This document shows, piece by piece, positions 37,617-45,151 of a stretch of 64,000 nucleotides of DNA. The stretch's first letter is position 1; each line of letters opens with the position of its first letter. This DNA comes from Candidatus Roseilinea sp. NK_OTU-006 (GTDB lineage Bacteria > Chloroflexota > Anaerolineae > J036 > Brachytrichaceae), in the NCBI RefSeq assembly GCF_012931985.1, contig NZ_JAAFGM010000002.1, positions 1 through 64,000 of the forward strand, written 5' to 3'. The notes under the pieces were generated by a model that had not been told where the DNA came from, made no database searches, and saw only the letters and a list, made by a program, of their open reading frames with translations. The position numbers were made by a program, and so were the translations under genes.

Positions 37617-39054
37617 CGCCAGCCTGATCTTTCAGCCATACGTAGAATTCGGGGCTGACATCGGTGGGAGCAGACAGTAGCCTAAGCCCATGCGCCGATA
37701 ACAAGGCGTCAAGGTCGGCGCGGTTACGGGGAACAAGCAGCAGCGCTCCATCGGGAAGCGAAGCAAGCGCCTCGGGCGTCACCTGATCGCCAGGCAAACG
37801 CTGCCAAACAGTCTGTACACCCTCCTTTTGCAAGTAATACTCCGGCCCAAGATACACCCAGAACGGTGCAATAAACAGCAAAGCAGGCTTTGTCCGGGCA
37901 TGCGCAGCAATTGTCTGAGCAACCGGCCTCAGCCTGGCGCGCTCGACGCGATGCAAGTCCGCGTTGATGTAAACGATGCTGCTGAGGACAAGCCCGCCCA
38001 TCAGTGCACCCGACAAGGCCAAGCGTAAGACACGAGAACGCAACAGAGACAAAAGCGCGCCAAGCAGCACACCCACAAGCACCAGGCGCGCTGGTTGCAA
38101 AAAGAGGAATTGGCGCGGGTGAAAGAAGTACCCCACCCGAGCATTCAAGGCGACCACAGCAACGATGGCTAACCCTATCCCCAGCAACAAAGCAATCACC
38201 CAAGGTGCGCGACGCATGTGCAGCACAGCGTAGATCGCCGCCAATCCACTGAGCGCCATCATCACGGTGGCAAATGTATCCTGTCCTGGGGCAATGGCCG
38301 ACGCTCTGAAAGCCGGCGCTAGTTCCAGGCCGGCCAAAATGGAATACCAGACTCGATCGGACGAAAACTGCGCCCCGAAGGGGTGCTGTGCCACCTTCAA
38401 TCCTGCCAAGAACCAGGGCAAGAAGAGCAGACCTCCACACATCATGGCGGTCATGAGCCAGGCAGACAATTGCAGCCGCTGGGCCGGGCGCGTCAGACCC
38501 ACTGCAGTAACAAACGCCGGCAAGACTACCAGCACAGAGTACACGTGGCCGTACAGCGTCAGGGCGGTCGCCCCAGCTAACGCCGCCCAGGTCAGCGACA
38601 TGCGCCGCAGCTCTCCGCGGGCGATAAGCACGCTTAGGCAGAAGATTGCGCTTGCGCCCGCCAGACCCAATGCATAGAAACGCACCTCCTGGGCATAGCG
38701 GATCGCCGACGGCGAGATAGCTGCCAACAGGCCAGCCCACATACCTGCGGCGGGATGCAACGCACGCCCGGCGCGCCAAACCAGGGCAACTGCAAGCATG
38801 CTCCAAAATAGAGGATCGAAGCGCAGCACCAACTCCGACGTGCCGCCCAGGCGGGCCGTGGCAAAGGTAGATAAATAAGCCAGCGGCGATGCGCCGTAGT
38901 GCTTGCGCACCACGTCCAGCGTCTGGGCCGGCGTGGGCTTGAGCGCCGCCAACACCTGGCCGACCTCGTCATACCACAGATCGTAGCGCTCAATGTTCCA
39001 CAGCCGCAGGGCAAAGGCAAGCCACAGGAGCGGCAGCCATATCCGCCGGCTCAT
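37606..39054 (-). CDS. GT39/PMT_2-like membrane glycosyltransferase
   Basis: A 482-residue membrane protein like ArnT/PMT. The first external loop has RLWNIERYDLWYDEVGQVLA with the conserved catalytic-type Asp-Glu, followed by PLAYLSTFATARLGGTSELVLR and ISPSAIRYAQEVRFYAL. About ten transmembrane helices fill the protein to residue 370. The C-terminal soluble domain is short (about 100 residues). Such enzymes transfer a sugar from a polyprenyl phosphate donor to a surface glycan or protein. It overlaps its upstream neighbour by an ATGA and its downstream neighbour by 11 bases. Confidence 0.85.
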   Translation of the reverse strand: MSRRIWLPLLWLAFALRLWNIERYDLWYDEVGQVLAALKPTPAQTLDVVRKHYGASPLAYLSTFATARLGGTSELVLRFDPLFWSMLAVALVWRAGRALHPAAGMWAGLLAAISPSAIRYAQEVRFYALGLAGASAIFCLSVLIARGELRRMSLTWAALAGATALTLYGHVYSVLVVLPAFVTAVGLTRPAQRLQLSAWLMTAMMCGGLLFLPWFLAGLKVAQHPFGAQFSSDRVWYSILAGLELAPAFRASAIAPGQDTFATVMMALSGLAAIYAVLHMRRAPWVIALLLGIGLAIVAVVALNARVGYFFHPRQFLFLQPARLVLVGVLLGALLSLLRSRVLRLALSGALMGGLVLSSIVYINADLHRVERARLRPVAQTIAAHARTKPALLFIAPFWVYLGPEYYLQKEGVQTVWQRLPGDQVTPEALASLPDGALLLVPRNRADLDALLSAHGLRLLSAPTDVSPEFYVWLKDQAGDEL

Positions 39055-40184
39055 CGGCTTTGCTCTCCGCCAAACGCAAAACGATACGCCTCGGCTGTGA
39101 GCCGCGCCGTGCGCGCCCAGGAGAACTGCTGCGCCCGCCGCAGCCCACGCGCGCGCAGTTCAGCCCGCAGCTCTGGATCGGTCAACACACGGCGGATGGC
39201 CTGCGCGATCGCCTCAGGATCAGTGGGGTCCACCAGCAACGCTGCATCGCCGGCCACCTCCGGCAGCGCAGTGACATTCGACGTGATCACCGGCGCGCCG
39301 CACTGCATCGCCTCCAGCACAGGCAGGCCGAACCCTTCATACAGCGAGGGAAAAACAAATGCCTCACAGCCACTGTACAGGCAGGCTAAGACATTAGGAT
39401 CGTCAATGTAGCCAACCATCACAATTTTATTAGAATTTATCTCACTAGCAAATACACACCTCAGACGTCTTGCGAGTTTAGTATTTGTATTAGCAGCTAG
39501 TACCAGTTGAACAGGTGAATCACTTGATGAATGGTATCTCAGAAAGGCTTCCACCAACCGAAAAACGTTCTTACGGGTTTGGAAAGAACCTGCCCAGAAT
39601 AGATAAGGAGGCCGGACACCCAAATTCTTGACAACTTGACTTGCATAATCATTAGACCTTGGATAAAGAGATGCTGCTGCACCACCAAGCATAACAAAGA
39701 TTTTGCCATAGGCGAATGGATAGACACGCTCTATCTCCTTTTTGCTAAACTCAGAATCAGTCACTATAGCTTTTGCTCGCGCAGCAGTAAAAAATCCGAA
39801 AAAATTTTGCAATATAATATTTCTTAAACTGTGATAGAAAGGTCGCTGCCTATAGCTTACATCGTGGATTGTAACCACACAGGGGAGATTGTCCCAGAAC
39901 GGACCATGGTAAGTTACATGATAACCCTTTGCCTGAATGCGTTGAGTAGCACGCGGTATCTCAATAAAACGCTTGAAGTCGCTATTAGATGTCATACGCA
40001 AAGCGATTTCTGAAATATCTTGCTCTAATCGTACGTAAGGTTTAACTAGCGCACGAATCTCAAATCCAAGAGCCAACAACTGCGACTGTTGCCTCACAAG
40101 ATTAAGGATGTAGGTCTCGTTACCTGTCTCTCGCCCGCCCACCATGTGGGCATCTAAAAGCACACGAATAGAACTGTCACTCAT
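39051..40184 (-). CDS. GT4 glycosyltransferase with mosaic base composition
   Basis: A 377-residue GT-B enzyme. N-terminal motifs include VLLDAHMVGGRETGNETYIL and VVTIHDVSYRQRP. The C-terminal domain has FWAGSFQTRKNVFRLVEAF and FVFPSLYEGFGLPVLEAMQCGAPVITSN with the E-x7-E nucleotide-sugar site. The DNA for the first 255 or so residues (about 39400-40184) is strikingly AT-rich; hand counting gives 15 GC of 60 at 39781-39840, against 44 of 60 at 39121-39180 in the C-terminal part. The gene thus looks like a recombinant of foreign N-terminal and native C-terminal sequence. The reading frame is intact. It lies 21 bases after the sulfotransferase stop. Confidence 0.88.
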   Translation of the reverse strand: MSDSSIRVLLDAHMVGGRETGNETYILNLVRQQSQLLALGFEIRALVKPYVRLEQDISEIALRMTSNSDFKRFIEIPRATQRIQAKGYHVTYHGPFWDNLPCVVTIHDVSYRQRPFYHSLRNIILQNFFGFFTAARAKAIVTDSEFSKKEIERVYPFAYGKIFVMLGGAAASLYPRSNDYASQVVKNLGVRPPYLFWAGSFQTRKNVFRLVEAFLRYHSSSDSPVQLVLAANTNTKLARRLRCVFASEINSNKIVMVGYIDDPNVLACLYSGCEAFVFPSLYEGFGLPVLEAMQCGAPVITSNVTALPEVAGDAALLVDPTDPEAIAQAIRRVLTDPELRAELRARGLRRAQQFSWARTARLTAEAYRFAFGGEQSR

Positions 40185-40205
40185 AGTTTTGAAGCTGCTT
40201 TGTAT

Positions 40206-41159
40206 TTATAGATAACCATATCGCAAGGCAAGGGGCAAAGTGATCATCCTAACGCTCCAGCAATGGGCCAACGACAACTCCGTTCGCCAGGCCTCATCTG
40301 GTTGAACTATGATCTCATCGCGGCCCAGACGATCGGGGTTAGCGCCAAAGACATGGTGCCCCCGCACGTGGAACTCTCGTGTGGAGGCCGGAGCTTTCAG
40401 CTCTGGAACACCCACAAAACGCAACAGTGAGTTTAGCATCGTCACTGGCGCGCGCGCAAAATCCTCGTACCGCATGCGCATGTAGTGCTGATGAAAGAAA
40501 GGGCGCATCATCCCGAGCAGTGCATTTTCGCGCAGCCAGGACATGGCGCTGCGCCAAGGACTCTGCCGCCGCACCTGTTGTGCGCCCGTCGTGCGCCATG
40601 CCTTGGCGCGCTGCCATGAATAGGCCACAGCCCGTGGATCACGCACCAGATGCGTCACCCGCACCTCAAGCGCGGGTTGACGTGCCAGCAGCAAGACGTA
40701 GGAAGGCCACTTCGAGGTATCCACAATCACTCGACAACGCGTCACGCGCTGAATGGCCAGGTACAGATGCACGGTGTGCTCCAGGAATTCTCGCTGCATG
40801 GCACCCCACTGCGGTCGCCGACGAAACGCCTCCTCCAAAAATACATGCCGCGCCCGGCTCGTTGCGTCGCGCAGAAAGCGAAGGCGCGCAATCATGCGCG
40901 CATCCGGGACGCAGCCAAAGGCCTCCTCAAACACTGCACGCCACAGTTCGCAGCTCAACATTGGCGCGCCACAGCTACACAGCTCATCTGCCAGTGGGGT
41001 AGGCCCCCACAGCGCCTGCAACTCTCCCGCGTAAAACACCGACTCGCCCTGGGCAAGCAACATACCGATCACTGTGCTCCCGCTGCGACCGGAAGCATAT
41101 AAGCTCAGCACAATCGGGCGAGGATCATCGCGGCCGATATTCTGCCATTGCCCGCTCAT
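40206..41159 (-). CDS. Sulfotransferase family protein (second of two)
   Basis: A 317-residue PAPS-dependent sulfotransferase-like enzyme. It has the phosphosulfate loop SLYASGRSGSTVIGMLLAQG, VIVDTSKWPSYVLLLARQ and VTHLVRDPRAVAYSWQRAKAW. The cysteine cluster CSCGAPMLSCELWRAVF matches that of the enzyme at 30155, so the two are paralogues of one subfamily. It starts 35 bases inside the upstream GT4 gene, which indicates translational coupling in the minus-strand glycan operon. A role in sulfating the glycan made by this operon is inference. Confidence 0.85.
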   Translation of the reverse strand: MSGQWQNIGRDDPRPIVLSLYASGRSGSTVIGMLLAQGESVFYAGELQALWGPTPLADELCSCGAPMLSCELWRAVFEEAFGCVPDARMIARLRFLRDATSRARHVFLEEAFRRRPQWGAMQREFLEHTVHLYLAIQRVTRCRVIVDTSKWPSYVLLLARQPALEVRVTHLVRDPRAVAYSWQRAKAWRTTGAQQVRRQSPWRSAMSWLRENALLGMMRPFFHQHYMRMRYEDFARAPVTMLNSLLRFVGVPELKAPASTREFHVRGHHVFGANPDRLGRDEIIVQPDEAWRTELSLAHCWSVRMITLPLALRYGYL

Positions 41160-42357
41160 AAGCTAATCGTAGACCACAATAGTGCTGTTCAGGATTGTAT
41201 TCAGCGATCACTCGCGCGTAACCCGCCATTCCCATGTCACGCGCCGCTTTTGGATGCCCCAGCAACCAATCTATTCGATCTGCTAGCGCCTCGACATCTC
41301 CAGGCGGTATCAGCCAGCCATCTGTTCCCTGCCGCACCACCTCGGGCAGTCCACCGATAGCCGAGGCTACCACAGGACGCCCTACAGCAAACGATTCTAA
41401 TACCACCAGTCCGAACACCTCCGGCCAAACCGAAGGCACGCTGCTCAACACACCGCGAGCATACACCGTGGCCACAGCCGATGGATCGACCGCGCCCAAA
41501 AATTGAGCGTCTAAGCCTAGCCGGCCTGCCTGCTGTTGCAAGCAGTGACGCTGCGGCCCATCGCCCGCAATTACGACCGTCAAGTTCGATCTCCGCAGGC
41601 GCGACGCGGCCTGCAACAAGAGATGCACCCCCTTTTGCCGCCACAGGCGCGCAACGCAGACAATGACCGCCGGTTCTGCAGGGGGCAACAGAAGGGATGG
41701 AGAGGCTTCTATGAAATGCGGCAAAGTAAAGAAGCGCCTGCGCGGCCAGCCAAAACGAACAAATTGCTCAACAAGCGCCTGGCTCGGCGCGATGAAGAGC
41801 GCACACCGCCTTTGAACATGCACCATGCCGAACAGCCAGGTGTCCAATGCGGAGAGCGCGCTGTTTGCTAGGCGACCATGACTACAACGATAGCGCACAG
41901 CGTTCCAGTAGCGCCCACCGCGACACGCCTCGCACACAATCCCTTCTCTTTCGCGAAACAACACGCTGACCGGACAGATGAGCTGGTGGTCATGCAGCGT
42001 GTAGACGCACGGCACATCTGCCATCTCAATAGCATCCAGCAAAGCAATGGAGAAATGGATGTGATCGTGCAAGTGAACAATATCGAAGCCCTCAAGACGC
42101 AGCCAAGACGCCAAGCGACGTACATCGGGATTGTAGAGGCGCTTAAGACCCGCCCGAATGCGCTGCCATCTAGATGTGGCATCCACAGCAAGACGCGGCA
42201 ATACGCGTGCCGGACACCCCCAAGTGCGAATAGAAGGGTCCATACTCAGCAAAGTCACTTGGCCGCCGCCTTGCTGCCATAGCTGCGCCACCTGCTTCAC
42301 ATAGCGCTGTTTGCCGCCGAACGGACGGGCATCACGCAGCACATGCAAGACCTTCAT
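41125..42357 (-). CDS. GT4 glycosyltransferase, first gene of the minus-strand glycan operon
   Basis: A 410-residue GT-B glycosyltransferase. The N-terminal domain opens KVLHVLRDARPFGGKQRYVKQVAQL and contains DIVHLHDHIHFS. A cysteine-containing insertion (about 130-155; CPVSVLFRE ... CEACRGG ... YRCSHG) is typical of a subset of GT4 proteins and may bind a metal. The C-terminal domain has CVARLWRQKGVHLLLQAA and SVWPEVFGLVVLESFAVGRPVV with the nucleotide-sugar site. It heads a run of five overlapping genes. The gap behind it holds a hairpin that ends the next upstream unit. Confidence 0.88.
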   Translation of the reverse strand: MKVLHVLRDARPFGGKQRYVKQVAQLWQQGGGQVTLLSMDPSIRTWGCPARVLPRLAVDATSRWQRIRAGLKRLYNPDVRRLASWLRLEGFDIVHLHDHIHFSIALLDAIEMADVPCVYTLHDHQLICPVSVLFREREGIVCEACRGGRYWNAVRYRCSHGRLANSALSALDTWLFGMVHVQRRCALFIAPSQALVEQFVRFGWPRRRFFTLPHFIEASPSLLLPPAEPAVIVCVARLWRQKGVHLLLQAASRLRRSNLTVVIAGDGPQRHCLQQQAGRLGLDAQFLGAVDPSAVATVYARGVLSSVPSVWPEVFGLVVLESFAVGRPVVASAIGGLPEVVRQGTDGWLIPPGDVEALADRIDWLLGHPKAARDMGMAGYARVIAEYNPEQHYCGLRLAYERAMAEYRPR

Positions 42358-42371
42358 AAGCTACAAACGGC

Positions 42372-42395
42372 GAGGCGGCGCATCAGCGCCGCCTC
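42372..42395 (-). terminator. Perfect 10-bp hairpin after the secreted repeat protein gene
   Basis: GAGGCGGCGC (42372-42381) and GCGCCGCCTC (42386-42395) pair perfectly around ATCA, 45 bases after the stop of the gene at 42440. The minus-strand tail is only mildly T-rich (GCCGTTTGTAG), so it may work as a weak or Rho-assisted terminator that separates that gene from the glycan operon. Confidence 0.55.
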
Positions 42396-42439
42396 ACTTC
42401 AAGCAAATCGGCTGACCTAACGAATTACACAAAACGCAA

Positions 42440-44071
42440 TCAGCGGTTGTACGCGTTGTAGACGTCTGATTGCTTCGCGCCACGCGACATTGTGACGATC
42501 GCCTTGATCTTGGCGCCGGAAGGCGCAGTCACCCGCACACTGCCCTGGAAGTTTGAGCCGAAGATGGTGTTCAAGTTGGGAGATGTGACCCCAGTCCCTC
42601 CACCACGGTCAAGGCTGCCACCGGTGCGGGTGTTAATAGCTATGGAACGCCCCGGTCCCAGCGTCAAGCTCTCACCGGGCAAGAAGTAGGTGCTCTGGTT
42701 GCTTGCGTTGAGCGTGAATTGTGTCGTTCCATCGTTGCGCACAAATTCGATTGTGGTCAGCGTAACCGTCACTGAATCCAGGTTCATGATTTGCAGGTTG
42801 CCAAATTCCGTGAAATCGGCAATGTTGGTAAAGTCGTTGCAGCTACTGCACACTCGCGCAAAGCGCGGTGCCACGATCGTGTGCGTTGCACCTGATTCAG
42901 TCAACAGCTTGTAGCCCCCTGCAGTGTTCTGCGCCGCGGTGGCCGGCGGATTGAAGATGTAACCGATCCCAACCACAGGCGCCTGAGATTCAATGATCGC
43001 CGACCCCAGGAAGTTGCCACCCATCTCCGCATACATAGGATTAAGGGGCCCACTGGGGTTATTATCGTTATTGAAGGGGTTCGTCAGATAGGCCCCATAG
43101 GGCGGCAAGGACTGTACGATCTGATTGGTGAGCACCTGGAAGGGCGAACGGCGAATGGCAGTAATGGTGATCACATTGGTCGCGCCGGTGGTGTTCTGCA
43201 CAAACAACGACGAATAAGCGTTGAAGGTGCTAGCCACGGTGAGTACGCAGACGCCACCCACACAGTTGCGGAATAGCGCAGGGGAGTAGAGCTTGGTGGC
43301 GGCATCTGCAGGAGTGGGCATGGCATACCCAGCTGCCCAGTTCTGATTTTGGCTCACCACATCCCAGTGACGCTCAACAAAACCTGCAATAGGCTGCGTG
43401 GCGGTCACCACAGCGGAGGCATTACCATTCCATAAAGTGACGCCCGGCCAGTCTGCATCTATATTCGTGCGTAGTGTGATCGAGCCATACGGTTGCAGCG
43501 TTATTGGGCTGCGTGAATAGCCTGTGCCGCTATGATACACAGTGACGTAAACATTGGCCACAGAACCAGTAGTGTTCTGGATGGTCATGCGTGACGTGCT
43601 CAGATTGACACCGGACAGCCTGATAATCTGCGGGGCATAAAGTTCTGTTGAACCACTGGTGAAAGCGGCATAAGAGATCATTTCTTCACCGTAGCCATTT
43701 CCGGAGGTGCCCTTGCCCGTGTATGCAGTCCGCGCTACAGCCAAGATTTCCTGGTCTGCGCTGAGCACGACACTACCGACCCAGTTCGCGCCCAGTGCGC
43801 CAATGCTGCTGACATCCACCGCTATGGTGTTGAGAGCATTGAGCGCGACACCAGGGCTGGTGAAGGTTGGGGTGCTGCCAACAGGTGGGTAATAAGCCGC
43901 TACGAAAGTCGCGTTGTTGCTTGTCGGGTTATGCACAAAGTAAGTTGTGCTACCTGTGCCATAGGTAATCGAGATATCTGCATGTACAACTCCAGGAGCC
44001 TGGAGCGCCATCGCAAGCGATAGCACCACAGCAGTTGAAACGCTGAGAAGCCTGTTTTTCCGTCTAATCAT
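42440..44071 (-). CDS. Secreted protein of about four repeated beta-sandwich-like modules
   Basis: A 543-residue exported protein of no family I can name. A Sec signal peptide (about 1-32, ending VHAD) is followed by roughly four modules of 110-140 residues. Each has N-x-T/D-S..V.V-T..., a strand, and a closing L-P/G-Y/S-G-S motif: HNPTSNNATFVAAYYPP, QNTTGSVANVYVTVYHSG with LQPYGSITL, QNTTGATNVITITAIRR with LPPYGAYL, and MNLDSVTVTLTTIEFVRNDG with LPGESLTLGP. A single CxxxxxCVxxV and a CSSC pair occur. It is Thr/Ser/Asn-rich and may be a surface or matrix protein. A good promoter and a strong Shine-Dalgarno precede it, suggesting high expression. Confidence 0.72.
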   Translation of the reverse strand: MIRRKNRLLSVSTAVVLSLAMALQAPGVVHADISITYGTGSTTYFVHNPTSNNATFVAAYYPPVGSTPTFTSPGVALNALNTIAVDVSSIGALGANWVGSVVLSADQEILAVARTAYTGKGTSGNGYGEEMISYAAFTSGSTELYAPQIIRLSGVNLSTSRMTIQNTTGSVANVYVTVYHSGTGYSRSPITLQPYGSITLRTNIDADWPGVTLWNGNASAVVTATQPIAGFVERHWDVVSQNQNWAAGYAMPTPADAATKLYSPALFRNCVGGVCVLTVASTFNAYSSLFVQNTTGATNVITITAIRRSPFQVLTNQIVQSLPPYGAYLTNPFNNDNNPSGPLNPMYAEMGGNFLGSAIIESQAPVVGIGYIFNPPATAAQNTAGGYKLLTESGATHTIVAPRFARVCSSCNDFTNIADFTEFGNLQIMNLDSVTVTLTTIEFVRNDGTTQFTLNASNQSTYFLPGESLTLGPGRSIAINTRTGGSLDRGGGTGVTSPNLNTIFGSNFQGSVRVTAPSGAKIKAIVTMSRGAKQSDVYNAYNR

Positions 44072-44076
44072 GTTTG

Positions 44077-44083
44077 TTCCTCC
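44077..44083 (-). promoter_or_regulatory. Strong ribosome binding site of the secreted repeat protein
   Basis: The minus strand reads GGAGGAA five bases before the start ATG at 44071. Together with the consensus-like promoter this marks the gene for strong expression, unlike most of its neighbours, which have no Shine-Dalgarno. Confidence 0.75.
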
Positions 44084-44131
44084 AGATAGATCGAGTTATG
44101 CGATTACAGTTAGGACAGCCTCATCGCCACG

Positions 44132-44160
44132 ATAATAGGGCATTGTCAGTCGATTGTCTA
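44132..44160 (-). promoter_or_regulatory. Sigma-70 promoter of the secreted repeat protein
   Basis: On the minus strand TAGACA (44155-44160) and TATTAT (44132-44137) are separated by exactly 17 bases, giving a start near 44125 and a leader of about 54 bases with a strong Shine-Dalgarno. The -35 box is 15 bases from the inverted repeat of the adjacent IS remnant. Confidence 0.75.
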
Positions 44161-44175
44161 TACCTCTTTTGGGTT

Positions 44176-44666
44176 AGGGTGTAGCGCAGATTTGTGGGCG
44201 ACCTTTTCTGCAGCGGGAGCAAAATAGGGGATATGAGACCATCAACCGCATCCGGCCACGCGCAGCGGCGCGAACAGTTCCTGGCCCTGGCCGCCCAGGC
44301 CGATGAAGCATTAGAGACATGGTATGACCAGCATCCGGACGCTGCGTTCGCTGAGATCGAAGCCCTGCGACAGGCGCTGATGGGCCGTGGATTGGAGATT
44401 CTGATCAATCAACGCCCGCACCGCGCAGACATCACCCAGCCGCGCGGAGCGGATGCGCTATGCGGAGTTCCGTACGCAGGGCTGCCGATTGGCAGCGGCG
44501 TGGTGGAGAGCGGCCGCAAGACGGTGATTCAGCAACATCTGATCGGGGGGAACGGCGGCACGCCGCAGCCATGCTCGCCACCTTATGTGAATGCACAGCA
44601 ATCGGCTAGGCGCCGCAATCGGTCAGCGCCGCCGGCGGTGACTGTCACAAATCTGCGCTACGCCCT
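44176..44666 (+). mobile_element. Internally deleted ISKra4-like insertion sequence
   Basis: A 491-bp element bounded by 21-bp inverted repeats: AGGGTGTAGCGCAGATTTGTG (44176-44196) and its complement at 44646-44666, with one mismatch. Between them lies only the start and the end of an ISKra4-type transposase. No clear target-site duplication was found beside it. The element sits just upstream of the promoter of the secreted repeat protein. It could be mobilised in trans by a full-length relative because both ends are intact. Confidence 0.75.
44233..44666 (+). pseudogene. Remnant ISKra4-like transposase
   Basis: The frame begins MRPSTASGHAQRREQF and continues with ALETWYDQHPDAAFAEIEALRQALMGRGLEILINQR, like the N-terminus of ISKra4 transposases. 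It then jumps to the C-terminal signature LPIGSGVVESGRKTV. Just before this, the expected RMRYAEFRTQG is present in another frame (near 44447-44480), showing a one-base frameshift. The central catalytic DDE region is missing, so the protein is inactive. After the signature the sequence decays towards the right inverted repeat. Confidence 0.7.
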
Positions 44667-45151
44667 CTCTTTCAATGTAGGCAAGCTTGAACAAACGCCT
44701 CTCTGACCGGCGCGAGGCAGCCTCTGGGCCGGTTGCACGGACGACAACCACACGCCCGCTCCGGTCCCGCCACGGGCTTCACCCCGCGCTGCCGACGCCT
44801 CAACGGTCCGGCAATGCGCTCATCCAACGCTTTGCCGCCGTCGGGCGCGCGCTTGCCCCTCGCCCAGACGTGCTGCGCCCGCGCCCGCCTCACCGGCCGC
44901 ACCATGTGAAAGGCGCACGCCGGATGCTTTACCCCAAGCGTATCCGTGACGCTCAGAAACACACACTCACCGCTCATCACTCGCCAACGACGCGCCGTGA
45001 CCGTGCGCAGAGTCATTCACGGGCAGCAACGCCGGGCGCCGGCTGAGGCACAGCACCATCAAGGATCGAATAGGCATATCCTACTGCGACGACCTGTGGC
45101 ATGATTCAGGACACCAGAGCGACACGCCGCCAGGATGGTCGAGCGCCGATC
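44667..45151. other. Gene-free interval between the IS remnant and the S9 peptidase
   Basis: GC-rich sequence of about 485 bases. Short frames exist on both strands, but their Arg/Pro/Ala-rich translations resemble no family. A CGACGCG(C/T)CGTGACCGTGCG-like string near 44993 recurs near 57060, hinting at shared relic sequence. A -10-like TATCCT lies near 45075 and may serve the peptidase. Confidence 0.5.
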
